Assembly (NCBI GenBank): GCA_017645945.1 | Contig: JAGCNL010000066.1 | Coordinates: forward strand, 1 to 64,000 | Source: Salinivirgaceae bacterium | Lineage (GTDB): Bacteria > Bacteroidota > Bacteroidia > Bacteroidales > SZUA-534 | Direction of reading: 5' to 3' | DNA: 64,000 bases | Part shown: positions 27,401 through 36,008 of the stretch, in pieces | How positions within the stretch are numbered: position 1 is the stretch's first letter | How the letters are laid out: every line of letters begins with the position of its first letter | Translations under genes and position numbers: made by a program | The notes under the pieces: generated by a model | Told to the model about the DNA's origin: nothing | The model's database searches: none | The model's input: only the letters and a program-made list of their open reading frames with translations

Positions 27401-29181
27401 TCACCATAAACACCGACAGCACTCGCTTCTACATTGATGCCGCCAACAGCGCCAAAGGCTTTGCCGTTAGCGGACGTGAAGATGGCGGTGCAAAAGAAGG
27501 TGATGCCTCAGCTGGCAGCTTTGGCGTTAGCGGCCGCGATGGCTCAAAAGGCGCTGCTGCCAGCAACCTTTTCAATATCGACCTTACCACCAACGCCGAA
27601 ACTCTCGATAGCGTAAACCGCATCTACTGGTACCCGAAAAAGAACGCCTTTATGGCTGGTAATCTGAAAGTTGACAGTGCCGCGCAGGTTGGTACAAACT
27701 CATTCAGCGCAGGCTTCCAGAACACCGCCAAAGGCGAATACTCACAAGCATTGGGCTATAAATCGCAAGCATTGGGTGATTACACCACCGCCATTGGCCG
27801 AAAAGCCATTGCACAAAAAAATAATGCATACGCATTGGGCGACTCTGCACAAGCCATAGGCGAACGTAGCTATGCTTTTGGAAAAAGAGCAAAAGCAGAT
27901 GGTTTTGGCAGCTTCGCTTTAGGTAGTGAGGGTTTGGACTCTGTGCATACATATATTTGGGGAGACCAATTTTTTCCACTAGATGGTGCCCACGCTAAAG
28001 GCAAGTTCGCCTATGCCATTGGCCCTGGAACAGAGGCTTCTTCATACAGCTCATTGGCTATGGGAGTAAGTGCAAAAGTCTCTGGTGCTTATGCAACAGC
28101 AATAGGATATAAGACTAACGCTGAAGGTGAATATTCCATCGCAATGGGTAATGAAGCACATGCTAGTAAAGAAAATGCCATCGCTATTGGTTACCTTACA
28201 CAAGCTTCTGGCAATGGGTCTATAGCTTTGGGTGGTGGCAATGCTCTTGCCAATTCTACCGTTTCAATTGGTGTATCAAGTGCTTCTGCCGTAGGTGCCG
28301 TTGCAATTGGTGGTTCAAATGCTTCTGCCGTAGGTGCCGTTGCAATTGGTAGTTCAAATGCCACAGGTAGGTATTCAACCGCAGTGGGTAAATCAACGGC
28401 TTCTGGTCAGGGTTCAACCGCAATGGGTACATCAACGGCTTCTGGTTGGCATTCCACCGCAATGGGATATAGCACTACGGCACAATCACGTTGCGAAGTG
28501 ATTATTGGACAATTTTGTACAGATTATGAAGTAGGTACTACAGATATACTTTCAGAAGATAATGAAACAGATAACAAAAGTGGTATTGTGAATTGGGTGG
28601 AATCCGATAGATTGTTTGTAATTGGAAACGGCCCAAGTTCAAGGGGTCAGAGCGATGCTTTGATTGTTTACAAGAACGGTAATGCTGAATTTAGAGGAAA
28701 CGTATATCCAAGCTCAGAATCTAGTTGGTACGATATTGGTGAAGAATACACATTAGGCACTTCAACCAACAAATGGAACAAGGTTTACGCCACCAATGGT
28801 GTGTCAAATTCGTCAGACAAACGCTTGAAAACAGACATAAAACCGCTTGAGAAGGCATTGGATAAAGTGCTCACACTCAATGGTGTAACCTATAGCTGGC
28901 GAGTAAAGGAATTCCCCGAGAAGCACTTCGATAGCAAGAGGCACGTGGGCGTTATTGCTCAGGAGGTTGAGGCCGTTCTTCCCGAGGCCGTCGAGACAGG
29001 CGCAGATGGTTACAAATCAGTCAACTACAGCAATATCACTCCACTCTTGATTGAGGCCGTGAAAGAGCAGCAGGCAATAATCGATGCGCAGAACAAGAAG
29101 ATAGAGGAGCTGGAGGTCAAAGCCAAAGAGGTGGATGAGCTGAAAGCGCAGATGAAGGAGATTTTGGAGAAATTGAAATAG
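24454..29181 (+). CDS. Giant modular surface protein: collagen-like, repeat region, YadA-like head, S74 chaperone
   Basis: 1575 residues. A signal peptide (to about residue 21) precedes a Bacteroidota N-terminal domain (GFNYQAVVRNAQGELV ... LQAVPYAYFA, 24-130). Collagen-like GEKGDKGE triplets occur at about 136-180, 273-313, 343-351 and 447-466, alternating with two copies of a carbohydrate-binding-like unit (WASGTQYKTGDYVFA, WVSGTQYKSGDYVFA). Residues ~523-993 are 11 tandem copies of a ~43-residue unit with ATGFAVAGRR. Residues ~1080-1346 hold YadA-head-like motifs (TTAIGRKA, SIAMGNEA, GSIALGG). The end has a peptidase S74/intramolecular chaperone domain (SSDKRLKTDIKPLEKAL, HVGVIAQEVEAVLPEAV) and a coiled coil. 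The likely product is a trimeric fibre; no transmembrane anchor or T9SS signal was identified. Confidence 0.85.
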   Translation: MKIKNLILTIATALATMAAVAQTDGFNYQAVVRNAQGELVSSSDVQLRLTLTAADGSVLYQETQKVKTNAYGVLSVTVGAGEAVKGKFADVDWAKGDVAMKVEIDAKGGTEFTDLGTTKLQAVPYAYFAATSPSSKGEKGDPGEKGERGEKGEQGEKGDKGEPGPQGPQGAKGEKGDAGTGLTNRGAWASGTQYKTGDYVFAASAANANANTMWIAEGEFTSTKQPKDDAANWVEFTAPAGEAGAGIASAVFDGGVLTLTTTDGNSYVSGNLKGEKGDKGDKGETGEKGDKGDKGDTGAKGDKGETGDKGAAGVGIAGVTFSDNVMTVATTDGNKYVSGNLKGEKGEKGDAGTGLNNRGNWVSGTQYKSGDYVFAPSKNNANVNSMWIAEANINSTKQPSEDATNWVEFTAPAGEAGVGIANVTFTDNVMTVSTTDGNQYVSGNLKGEQGPQGPKGEDGMQVQGSKGQTLVHDGTTWVATNEIALKKLDVKASTETEEALFEVKDKEGNVVFAVYPNAVRVYVDENAKSDDKAIATGFAVAGRRAGKDGAGNEIFAVNAEGTKVYVDEDAKSDDKVIATGFAVAGRRAGKDNTTNNNYLVINSEGTKVFIDDETKDGDKVIATGFAVAGRRAGKDAASDYLSVSTTGTQVYFDDNEGKDGSKVIATGFAVAGRRAGKDVTNDYFSVNTDGTQVYFDNDETKDGDKVIATGFAVAGRRGGKEDASDYFAVNTDGTQVYFDNDTKDGDKVIATGFAVAGRRGGKEDASNYLSVNTEGTQVYFDNDETKDGDKVIATGFAVAGRRGGKDAASDYFAVNTDGTQVYFDNDETKDGDKVIATGFAVAGRRGGKDAASDYFAVNTDGTQVYFDNDETKDGDKVIATGFAVAGRRGGKEETSDYLSVNTDGTQVYFDNDETKDGDKVIATGFAVAGRRGGKDVASDYLSVNANRTQVYFDGDEGDKAIATGFAVAGRRAGAKDGAADDYLTINTDSTRFYIDAANSAKGFAVSGREDGGAKEGDASAGSFGVSGRDGSKGAAASNLFNIDLTTNAETLDSVNRIYWYPKKNAFMAGNLKVDSAAQVGTNSFSAGFQNTAKGEYSQALGYKSQALGDYTTAIGRKAIAQKNNAYALGDSAQAIGERSYAFGKRAKADGFGSFALGSEGLDSVHTYIWGDQFFPLDGAHAKGKFAYAIGPGTEASSYSSLAMGVSAKVSGAYATAIGYKTNAEGEYSIAMGNEAHASKENAIAIGYLTQASGNGSIALGGGNALANSTVSIGVSSASAVGAVAIGGSNASAVGAVAIGSSNATGRYSTAVGKSTASGQGSTAMGTSTASGWHSTAMGYSTTAQSRCEVIIGQFCTDYEVGTTDILSEDNETDNKSGIVNWVESDRLFVIGNGPSSRGQSDALIVYKNGNAEFRGNVYPSSESSWYDIGEEYTLGTSTNKWNKVYATNGVSNSSDKRLKTDIKPLEKALDKVLTLNGVTYSWRVKEFPEKHFDSKRHVGVIAQEVEAVLPEAVETGADGYKSVNYSNITPLLIEAVKEQQAIIDAQNKKIEELEVKAKEVDELKAQMKEILEKLK
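26021..27440 (+). repeat. Tandem 126-135 bp coding repeats (11 copies plus a degenerate one)
   Basis: Each unit encodes DNDETKDGDKVIATGFAVAG followed by RRGGKDAASDYFAVNTDGTQVYF or a close variant. Units 7 and 8 are identical in protein sequence. The outer units (1, 2, 11 and the partial 12) have drifted most, the pattern expected when unequal crossover homogenises the middle of an array. Confidence 0.92.
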
Positions 29182-29186
29182 TGCGG

Positions 29187-29445
29187 TGTAGGGACGCGAT
29201 TCATCGCGTCCGCGCAAACCGCGCGCGTAGGGACGCACCGCGTGCGTCCGCAAAACCAATCCGCGACAAATGTAGAGACGCAACATTGCGTCTCTACGTG
29301 TTTTATGTGGGCGCGGTTGTTGTAGAGACGCGGCGCGCCACGTCTCTACGGCGTGGTTGGGGGATTGCATTGCACAAATGTAGGGCTGTCGTATTACGGC
29401 AGCCGTGTTGTCTGCAGGGCGGCTGCCACAATGTGACAGCCCTAC
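29187..29445. repeat. Array of GTAGGGACGCG / GTAGAGACGC palindromes
   Basis: Five palindromes lie in tandem: gtagggacgcgattcatcgc.. at 29188, gtagggacgcaccgcgtgcg.. at 29227, gtagagacgcaacattgcgt.. at 29272, gtagagacgcggcgcgccac.. at 29322, and a longer gtagggctgtc...gacagccctac pair at 29390-29444. The string acgtgttttatgtgggcgcg follows units 3 and 5. An ORF through this DNA has no biological look. Confidence 0.8.
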
Positions 29446-29459
29446 GTGTTTTATGTGGG

Positions 29460-30140
29460 CGCGAGGGTTTTAATTGCACGCCCTGTCGGGCGGAAATTTC
29501 TAGAAAATTGATTCAAAAAATTATACAAAATTTTAAAAATCAAATTTTTGGGTGCTAACCAAACGAGTCCTAATGAAATCCAACAAATTCGGTTTAGTTT
29601 GGATAGAGAAAAAACGCCCCAGAGGGGCAAATCACGCATAGCCCAAGGTAAGCGAAGCGACACCTTGGGTACGTGTACGCAAACAACGTCGTCGCCCTGC
29701 AGGGGCAGCTCAATAAAAAACAGCCATTAAGTTGCGCTTTCAGCGCGCCAAATTTCCTTCCAACCCACAACCCAACGTGCCGTTCGCTACGCTCACTCTG
29801 CGTTAGGTTATAATGTTTTGCGCCTTCAGCGCGTTTTGCTACGTCTTTTATGCCAAACGAACCCAAATGAAATCCAACAAATTCGGTTTAGTTTGGATAA
29901 GTTTGGTTAGAGAAAAATCTGTGTAAATCAGTGTTCCCGATAGCTATCGGGACTGTGTTATCTGTGCGAGGGTTTTAATTGCACGCCCTGCCGGGCGGAA
30001 ATTTTTAGAAAATTGATTCAAGAAATTTTACAAAATTCTAATAATCTTTTTTTTGCGCTAACCAAACGAACCCAAATGAAATCCAACAAATTCGGTTTAG
30101 TTTGGATAAGTTTGGTTAGAGAAAAATCTGTGCGAGGGTT
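29460..30140. repeat. Non-coding direct repeats and REP-like palindromes
   Basis: A ~145-base block starting gcgagggttttaattgcacg occurs at 29461-29606 and again at 29966-30109, diverged mainly in an A+T-rich middle. Its 3' half (aaatccaacaaattcggttt..gtttggata) is present a third time at 29853-29922. Between them are small palindromes: cgcccc/ggggc (29615), cccaaggt/accttggg (29642-29669), ctgcagggg region, and cccgatagctatcggg (29937-29952). No gene is supported anywhere in 29182-30255. Confidence 0.8.
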
Positions 30141-30255
30141 TTGCAAGGAGGCTAAATTTCCGTGTTTTTCGTGAGTTCCGTGGTTAAATTTTACCACCTT
30201 TGCTGTGAGGCGGCAGACCGATGTCTGCTGCCGTAAATAAAAGAGAAACAGAAAA

Positions 30256-31065
30256 ATGCAAAAAATAATAAACGCACATTGCCATATCTATCCGGCGAGT
30301 ATCGCCGCCAAAGCGGTTGAGGGGATAAAGAATTTCTACAGCCTCAACATGTCGCTCGACGGAACCACCGACGGCCTCATTGCCGACGGCCGAAAAGTGG
30401 GGGTGGCGCATTATCTGGTGCACTCGGTGGCCACAAAGCCCAGTCAGGTGCGGTCCATAAACGAGTTCATCAGCGGCGAGGTGAAGGCTCATCCGGGAAT
30501 GTTTACGGGGTTCGGCACTCTCCACCCCGACAGCACCGACCTTGAGGGCGATTTCCGTCATCTGCTTGAGCAGGGGCTGAAAGGAGTCAAACTGCACCCC
30601 GATTTCCAGCGGTTTGCCCTCGATGGTGAGCAGGCGTTTGCCATTGGGCGTGTGGTCAGCAAAAGTCCGGTTCCGCTGCTCATTCATTGCGGCGACTATC
30701 GCTACAACTATTCAAATCCGCAGCAGTTGAAGGCGTTCCTCACCAAATTTCCGAATCTGACGGTCATCGGGGCGCATTTTGCGGGCTGGAGCGTGTGGAA
30801 GCAGGCGGCTGAGGTTCTTGCCGGCACGCCGAATCTGTATGTTGATTGCTCGTCGAGCCTCTACCGGATAACATCGCGGCAGGCGGCCGATTTGGTCCAC
30901 GCATACGGTGCCGACAGGGTTCTCTGGGGCACCGATTATCCGATGTGGGAGAGCGAAAAGGAGATGGAAATGTTCCGCAACATTGGACTTACGCCCGATG
31001 AGGAGGAACTTATTCTTTGCCGGAATGCCGCCAAACTATTGAATATAAACATTGATGATATTTAA
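30256..31065 (+). CDS. Amidohydrolase (TIM-barrel metal-dependent hydrolase)
   Basis: A 269-residue protein of the Amidohydrolase_2 type. The N-terminal metal motif INAHCHIYP (HxH) is at residues 5-13; GVKLHPDFQ (about 113-121), LLIHCGDY, VIGAHFAGW and VLWGTDYPMW (the catalytic Asp) follow in the family order. The substrate cannot be assigned; relatives act on cyclic amides, decarboxylate aromatic acids or hydrolyse lactones. ATG 30256 follows an A-rich leader. It is followed after 48 bases by the CAP-domain lipoprotein gene, but no functional link is evident. Confidence 0.85.
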   Translation: MQKIINAHCHIYPASIAAKAVEGIKNFYSLNMSLDGTTDGLIADGRKVGVAHYLVHSVATKPSQVRSINEFISGEVKAHPGMFTGFGTLHPDSTDLEGDFRHLLEQGLKGVKLHPDFQRFALDGEQAFAIGRVVSKSPVPLLIHCGDYRYNYSNPQQLKAFLTKFPNLTVIGAHFAGWSVWKQAAEVLAGTPNLYVDCSSSLYRITSRQAADLVHAYGADRVLWGTDYPMWESEKEMEMFRNIGLTPDEEELILCRNAAKLLNINIDDI

Positions 31066-31113
31066 AACAAATTGCAAGCAGATTCGTTTAAGCATCAAAT
31101 AAAGTATTGTATT

Positions 31114-31842
31114 ATGAAAAAGATAGCCAAATTCTTCAGCATTTTCTTTGTGTCGGGAGCATTGGTTTCCTACACATCGTGTGAACCTGATTTCTGCACA
31201 GGCGACCCTGTGGACAAAAATTCCGAAGAGCCTGCAGAACCGAACGAACCGACGGAGCAGGGTGGAACCAGCGAATCGGCAGCCAGCAAATATTTCACTC
31301 AGAGCCAGTTGGAACTGGCCACAACCACTGCCGCCGCCGATTATCTGACAGCCGAGGAGAAACTGGTCGTGTTCTACTGCAATCTGGCGCGTCTCGACGG
31401 CAAAGCATTCGTTGAAGCCTTTTTGAGCGATTTGAAAACATCGCAGGACAGCTATGAGAAATCGCTCATCGACACGCTTGTCGCCGTGAAGGATTTTCCG
31501 ATGCTTGTTCCGAACAAAAAACTGTCAGAGGCGGCTGCATATCATGCAAATGATATTGGAAAGGCTGGCGTTGTGCAGCACGAGTCGACCGATGGCACAA
31601 AAACTTTCGACCGAATCAAGAAATACTATCAGGGCGGCTATATGGCTGAAAACATATCGTGCGGCTACAGCGATGCGTTAAGCATTGTCCGTCAGTTGCT
31701 TGTGGACAAGGGCGTGGAGTCGCTCGGCCATCGCAAGAACATTTTGGGCAACAATTACACCCGCATCGGCGTCGCCATTCGCGAGCATGCCACCTATCGC
31801 CATTGCTGTGTGCAGGATTTTTCTGACGCTCGCGGCGATTGA
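31114..31842 (+). CDS. CAP/SCP domain lipoprotein
   Basis: A 242-residue lipoprotein. The signal peptide MKKIAKFFSIFFVSGALVSY ends in a TSC lipobox at about residue 23 and is followed by an acidic linker rich in Glu, Pro and Asn (EEPAEPNEPTEQGG). The CAP domain covers about residues 85-242: VFYCNLARLDGKAF, LSEAAAYHANDIG, VVQHESTDG, MAENISCGYSDA and GHRKNILGNNYTRIGVAI, with the two conserved His and the Glu of the family. It probably stays at the cell surface. The start at ATG 31114 is chosen over an upstream TTG. Confidence 0.85.
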   Translation: MKKIAKFFSIFFVSGALVSYTSCEPDFCTGDPVDKNSEEPAEPNEPTEQGGTSESAASKYFTQSQLELATTTAAADYLTAEEKLVVFYCNLARLDGKAFVEAFLSDLKTSQDSYEKSLIDTLVAVKDFPMLVPNKKLSEAAAYHANDIGKAGVVQHESTDGTKTFDRIKKYYQGGYMAENISCGYSDALSIVRQLLVDKGVESLGHRKNILGNNYTRIGVAIREHATYRHCCVQDFSDARGD

Positions 31843-31885
31843 CTTAAAAAAATGAGTTCTTTTGCACCCGAAAATTCGAATTGAA

Positions 31886-32722
31886 ATGCATGTTATAGAA
31901 AAGAAAGCAGAATTTGCTGAATATCTGGCACACTGCCGCGCCAGCAACAAAACGGTGGGCTTTGTCCCGACCATGGGAGCCCTGCACGAGGGCCATCTGT
32001 CGCTTGTGAAACGCTCTGTTGAGGAGTGCGACGTTACTGTTGTGAGCGTATTTGTGAACCCCACCCAGTTCAACGACAAGAACGACCTTCTGAACTATCC
32101 GCGCTGCGTTGAAAAGGACTGCAAACTGCTCGAAAGTGTGGGCTGCAATGCCGTTTTCACACCGTCGGTTGAGGAGATGTATCCCGAACCCGACACCCGC
32201 GTGTTCAGTTTCGGCACACTCGACAAGGTGATGGAAGGCGAGCACCGCCCGGGCCATTTCAACGGAGTGGCGCAGGTTGTCAGCAAACTCTTCGATATTG
32301 TCAAACCCGACAAAGCATATTTCGGACTGAAAGATTTTCAGCAAGTTGCAATTATCAAAGCCATGGTAAAGCAACTCGGTTTGAAGGTTGAGATTGTGCC
32401 GTGCCCCATTGTCCGCGAGGCTGACGGCTTGGCCAAAAGCTCGCGCAACATGCTGCTTGAGCCTGAATATCGGGCAGTTGCCCCAACCATTCACAAGACT
32501 CTCTACGAGGCAACCACAATGAAAGACGATTTGCGCCCCGACCAGTTATGTGAGTGGATTACCAAAACCATCGATGCCACAAATCTGCTCAAAACCGAGT
32601 ATGTGCAAATTGTTAATTTCGACACACTTATGCCGATTGACAAGTTCGATGGGCAGAGAGCCATTGCCTGCATTGCCGTTTGGGCTGGCAAGGTGCGGTT
32701 GATTGATAATATTGAGTTTTAA
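31886..32722 (+). CDS. panC: Pantothenate synthetase
   Basis: A 278-residue enzyme that joins pantoate and beta-alanine with ATP to give pantothenate. Diagnostic segments: GFVPTMGALHEGHLSLV (HIGH-like ATP site, about 25-41), VSVFVNPTQFN, YPEPDTRVF, GHFNGVAQVVSKLF, YFGLKDFQQ and CPIVREADGLAKSSRN. All substrate-binding residues known for the family appear in place. ATG 31886 is preferred over a TTG at 31862. panB and panD are not adjacent. A strong terminator follows. Confidence 0.95.
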   Translation: MHVIEKKAEFAEYLAHCRASNKTVGFVPTMGALHEGHLSLVKRSVEECDVTVVSVFVNPTQFNDKNDLLNYPRCVEKDCKLLESVGCNAVFTPSVEEMYPEPDTRVFSFGTLDKVMEGEHRPGHFNGVAQVVSKLFDIVKPDKAYFGLKDFQQVAIIKAMVKQLGLKVEIVPCPIVREADGLAKSSRNMLLEPEYRAVAPTIHKTLYEATTMKDDLRPDQLCEWITKTIDATNLLKTEYVQIVNFDTLMPIDKFDGQRAIACIAVWAGKVRLIDNIEF

Positions 32723-32742
32723 TTGAAGATTAATGATTAAAC

Positions 32743-32778
32743 AAAAACGAGCAAAGTTCACTTTGCTCGTTTTTTGTT
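32743..32778. terminator. Bidirectional terminator between panC and the helicase gene
   Basis: A 14-bp perfect stem (aaaaacgagcaaag/ctttgctcgttttt) with a four-base loop has T-runs on both strands, and so serves both convergent genes. Confidence 0.92.
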
Positions 32779-32794
32779 TTCAGTCAGTTCTTTA

Positions 32795-35700
32795 TCAATC
32801 AGTTATAACTTCAACTTTCTCGTTAGGCCAGACGTACCACAGATAGCCGCGAACATTCTTGCCCGTGAGTTGCCGCAGTGCATCGGCGTAAACGCTAACC
32901 TGGTGTTTGTATTCCGGATTGTGGAAACTTGTAAACTTGTAGTCGACCACAATCACCTCATTGTCCGATTCAAGAATGCGGTCAGGGCGCTTTATCTCGC
33001 CGTTGGCTAACATTATAGACTGCTCTGTCAGCGTCTGCCATTTCGGGCTGAACCAGTCGGGCTGCCTGGCGATGAAACTATTTACCGTGCTGATGTATTC
33101 TGGAACTTCTTCGGAAGTTATGAAGCCTTCATTAGCAACAGTTGAAACGGCATTTTCGACATCATCGGCTGTGATTATGTATTCAAAAATGTGATGATAT
33201 AGCTGGCCGAGGTTGATTTTCTTCTCTCGGTCGAAATCCACGCTGCTGAAGTAGTCGTCAGAGTGGCAGACGATGCTTATCTTGGTTTCGGAAAGCGCTT
33301 TTGCAGGCTGGCTGAGGTCGCATACAGGTTCGCTTCCAATTTTCGACACGTAAGGTTCGGGTTTGCCCATGGTTATTTGAGAGCAGTCGTCGTTGCACAC
33401 AATGCCAGCCTCCGCAGCTGCTGGCGAATTGGCATAGTTGGTAATCATGTTATATAGTATGCAATCGTCGAAGTTCTTGTTTCTTATGGGTACCATTGTG
33501 CAGATGCGCATATCGCGCGAAGCCCGAGTGAGAGCCACATATAGGATGTTGAGGTTGTCGATGTGGCGCATGAACTGCTCGTTGTAGAACTCCTTGCTGA
33601 AACAGGTTTCGGCGGCAGCATTGGTGTATTGTAATGGGAATGGCAGGTCAGAATAATTACTGAATGGCTCCTCATTGGTTTGGCCCCAGATAATGTCATC
33701 GTGACCGGTCCAGCTGTAGAACGGAATTATAACAGCCTTAAATTCAAGACCTTTCGATTTGTGTATCGATATTATTTGTATGGCGTTTTGGTGCTCGTTC
33801 ATGGCGATGGCCTGCGTGCACCCAACATCGTTCCACCAGTCGATAAAGAGTTGCAGGTTCGAGCCGTTGCGCTCGTTGAATGATTGAACTCGGTCCTCGA
33901 ATTCGTTGAGGAATGGCACATCGGCAGGGTTGTTCTGGCCAAGCAGGATGCGGTTCAGGCGGCTGCAGAGCTGGACAATGTCGAGCTGCATGTAGCTTGT
34001 CCGCAACTTTGAGAACTCTTCGGGCATCATGTTCCACACCACCTCGGCGCCATTTTCCCGAGGCAGTTGCTGAATGGCTTCCGATGCGGCTTCAAATCCT
34101 TGTGTTATAGAGAAATATAGCCAGATGAGTTGCCCTTGGGCAAAGATGTCGTCGGGCGAGACGAGAAACTGCACTGCTGCCACTATAAGTCTCACAGCCT
34201 GATTGTTACCAAGTCTGACCGATTCGTTCGACACAAAACGGTAGCGTCCTGCTTTCTCGGGCGAGGCGTTCTGAGCCTCTGCCAATTTTGTGGCAACTAG
34301 GCTTCCGAGTTTGTTGCCGCGCACCAGAATGGCAATGTCGCCAGGTGCGTAGCCAAGTTCGGCAAGCTCATCGAGCTGAGTGATAACCCACTGGCAGGCA
34401 AGTTCTTTATATTCTGCGGAGTTCTCCGCTTGGATGGATTCAACTGACACATAGCCGCCTGTTCCGATGTTTTTTTCGGGCACTTTTTGAGTGACTTGTC
34501 CGTAGGTGCGCTTGAAAATCTCACCGAAACTCTTTTCGTAATTGCCACCATCTATTTGTTTTTCAATTTCTTGGTTCAGCATGTCGAAGATGGAGCTGAA
34601 GCACCAGTTGTTGAATTTGATGATATTCTCGCAGCTTCGCCAGTTATGTTCGAGCGTTTCCACCTTTGTGGTGCCGGCAAACTGTTCCTCGATTTTGTTG
34701 TCGAGCAGGTTCCAGTCGCCACCGCGCCAGCGGTAGATGGCTTGCTTAACATCACCCACAATCAGCGATTTATGTCCCTCGTCGGTGCTGTTTTTGATGA
34801 GAGGGAGGAAGTTGTTCCAGTTCAGTGTCGATGTGTCCTGAAACTCGTCAATCATGAAATGGCGGAGCGAGTAGCCAAATTTCTCATAGATGAACGGTGT
34901 GTCGCTCTCGTCAATCATGTCCTTCAGGAGCGGCATGGATGACCTCAGCAGAAACAGGTTTTGCTCTTCGCAAATCTCGTTTTGCAGCTTGTCGACAGTG
35001 TAGGCAATCGCATATTTGTTGATGAGTTTGAGCACAACTGTGGCTGAGCAGAATTGCCTGTAGCGGTTACCACTCAGCAATGTGCATATATCGCTTAGAA
35101 CCAGCATCAAACCTCCGTTTACGCAGGCAATGATGCTTTCCTTGAGGGGCGTTGTCTTGGTGTACCATTGTTCAACATCGGTTGACGCATTAACCATGGT
35201 TTGCGTCAGCTGACTAATATTTTGCATGGAAGCGTTGGCATAAGCATTGAACTTCAGAACGAAACTCTTTGCGCCGCCTTTAAAATCTGTCGGTTTTAGG
35301 CCAGACCTGTGAATCATGTCAACACCTTTTGCCCCCAAAGCATTCAGCTCACTGATGAAATCATTGGTGATTTTTGACAGCATTTTACTACATTCCGTAA
35401 TCTTTTTGGAATCGTTGTCACGGTCGGCAGTCGTATTGATGTGCTCGTATGCCTCATTGGCAAACTTTACAATGTCGTCGCTGAATTTCCATCGGGTTCC
35501 TTTGTCGAATTTCTCATCCACCAGTTGCATAATCCATTTCGACACGTCGCTGTTGGTGCCAAAGTCGTCAATCAAACGGCTGACAGCCGCTTCGAGCACT
35601 GATTGGGTGTCGAGTTCGAGGGTGAAGCCACTGTCAAGGCGAAGTTCGTAAGCAATTGATTTTATAACTTGCTGGAAGAAGCTGTCTATCGTACTGATTT

Positions 35701-36007
35701 TAAAATAGCTATACTGATTAAGCATCAGATTGAGCAACTTTTTCGCCTCATCTTTGAGTTCGCTGGCCGAATAGCCGAATTTTTCGTAAAGCTCAGTCTC
35801 ATAGCTAGTTTCTTCGCCTTTCGAAATCTTATGGATGGCGCTCAGGATGCGCTGTTTCATCTCCGATGTGGCCTTATTGGTGAAAGTGACGGCCAAAATG
35901 CTCTTGAAACTGATGTGCGGGTCGAAAGCCAATTTCAGATATTCGCCCGTCAGTTTGTAGGTTTTTCCCGAGCCTGCCGATGCCTTGCAGATAGTAAGAT
36001 TTTCCAT
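32795..36007 (-). CDS. UvrD/RecB-type helicase-nuclease (AddA-like)
   Basis: A 1070-residue superfamily-1 helicase with a C-terminal nuclease. Walker A is KASAGSGKT (residues 8-16); motif Ia VTFTNKAT; motif II FMIDEFQDTS (about 390); motif III VGDVKQAIYRWRGG; motif V SIHKSKGLEFKAV (about 760); motif VI NILYVALTRASRDM. The end has the RecB-family nuclease core with VIVVDYKFT (catalytic Asp..Lys) and HQVSVYADAL. This is the AddA-type subunit of a double-strand-break resection enzyme. An AddB partner is not adjacent. The next gene upstream, holA, ends one base before this ATG, so the pair is one operon. Confidence 0.9.
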   Translation of the reverse strand: MENLTICKASAGSGKTYKLTGEYLKLAFDPHISFKSILAVTFTNKATSEMKQRILSAIHKISKGEETSYETELYEKFGYSASELKDEAKKLLNLMLNQYSYFKISTIDSFFQQVIKSIAYELRLDSGFTLELDTQSVLEAAVSRLIDDFGTNSDVSKWIMQLVDEKFDKGTRWKFSDDIVKFANEAYEHINTTADRDNDSKKITECSKMLSKITNDFISELNALGAKGVDMIHRSGLKPTDFKGGAKSFVLKFNAYANASMQNISQLTQTMVNASTDVEQWYTKTTPLKESIIACVNGGLMLVLSDICTLLSGNRYRQFCSATVVLKLINKYAIAYTVDKLQNEICEEQNLFLLRSSMPLLKDMIDESDTPFIYEKFGYSLRHFMIDEFQDTSTLNWNNFLPLIKNSTDEGHKSLIVGDVKQAIYRWRGGDWNLLDNKIEEQFAGTTKVETLEHNWRSCENIIKFNNWCFSSIFDMLNQEIEKQIDGGNYEKSFGEIFKRTYGQVTQKVPEKNIGTGGYVSVESIQAENSAEYKELACQWVITQLDELAELGYAPGDIAILVRGNKLGSLVATKLAEAQNASPEKAGRYRFVSNESVRLGNNQAVRLIVAAVQFLVSPDDIFAQGQLIWLYFSITQGFEAASEAIQQLPRENGAEVVWNMMPEEFSKLRTSYMQLDIVQLCSRLNRILLGQNNPADVPFLNEFEDRVQSFNERNGSNLQLFIDWWNDVGCTQAIAMNEHQNAIQIISIHKSKGLEFKAVIIPFYSWTGHDDIIWGQTNEEPFSNYSDLPFPLQYTNAAAETCFSKEFYNEQFMRHIDNLNILYVALTRASRDMRICTMVPIRNKNFDDCILYNMITNYANSPAAAEAGIVCNDDCSQITMGKPEPYVSKIGSEPVCDLSQPAKALSETKISIVCHSDDYFSSVDFDREKKINLGQLYHHIFEYIITADDVENAVSTVANEGFITSEEVPEYISTVNSFIARQPDWFSPKWQTLTEQSIMLANGEIKRPDRILESDNEVIVVDYKFTSFHNPEYKHQVSVYADALRQLTGKNVRGYLWYVWPNEKVEVITD

Positions 36008-36008
36008 A

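Noticed and set aside
29181..29558. 125-codon open frame after the surface-protein gene
   Set aside because: It is made by the G+C-rich palindromic repeats; its product is Arg/Cys-rich with no domain, and it shares bases with the surface-protein stop codon.
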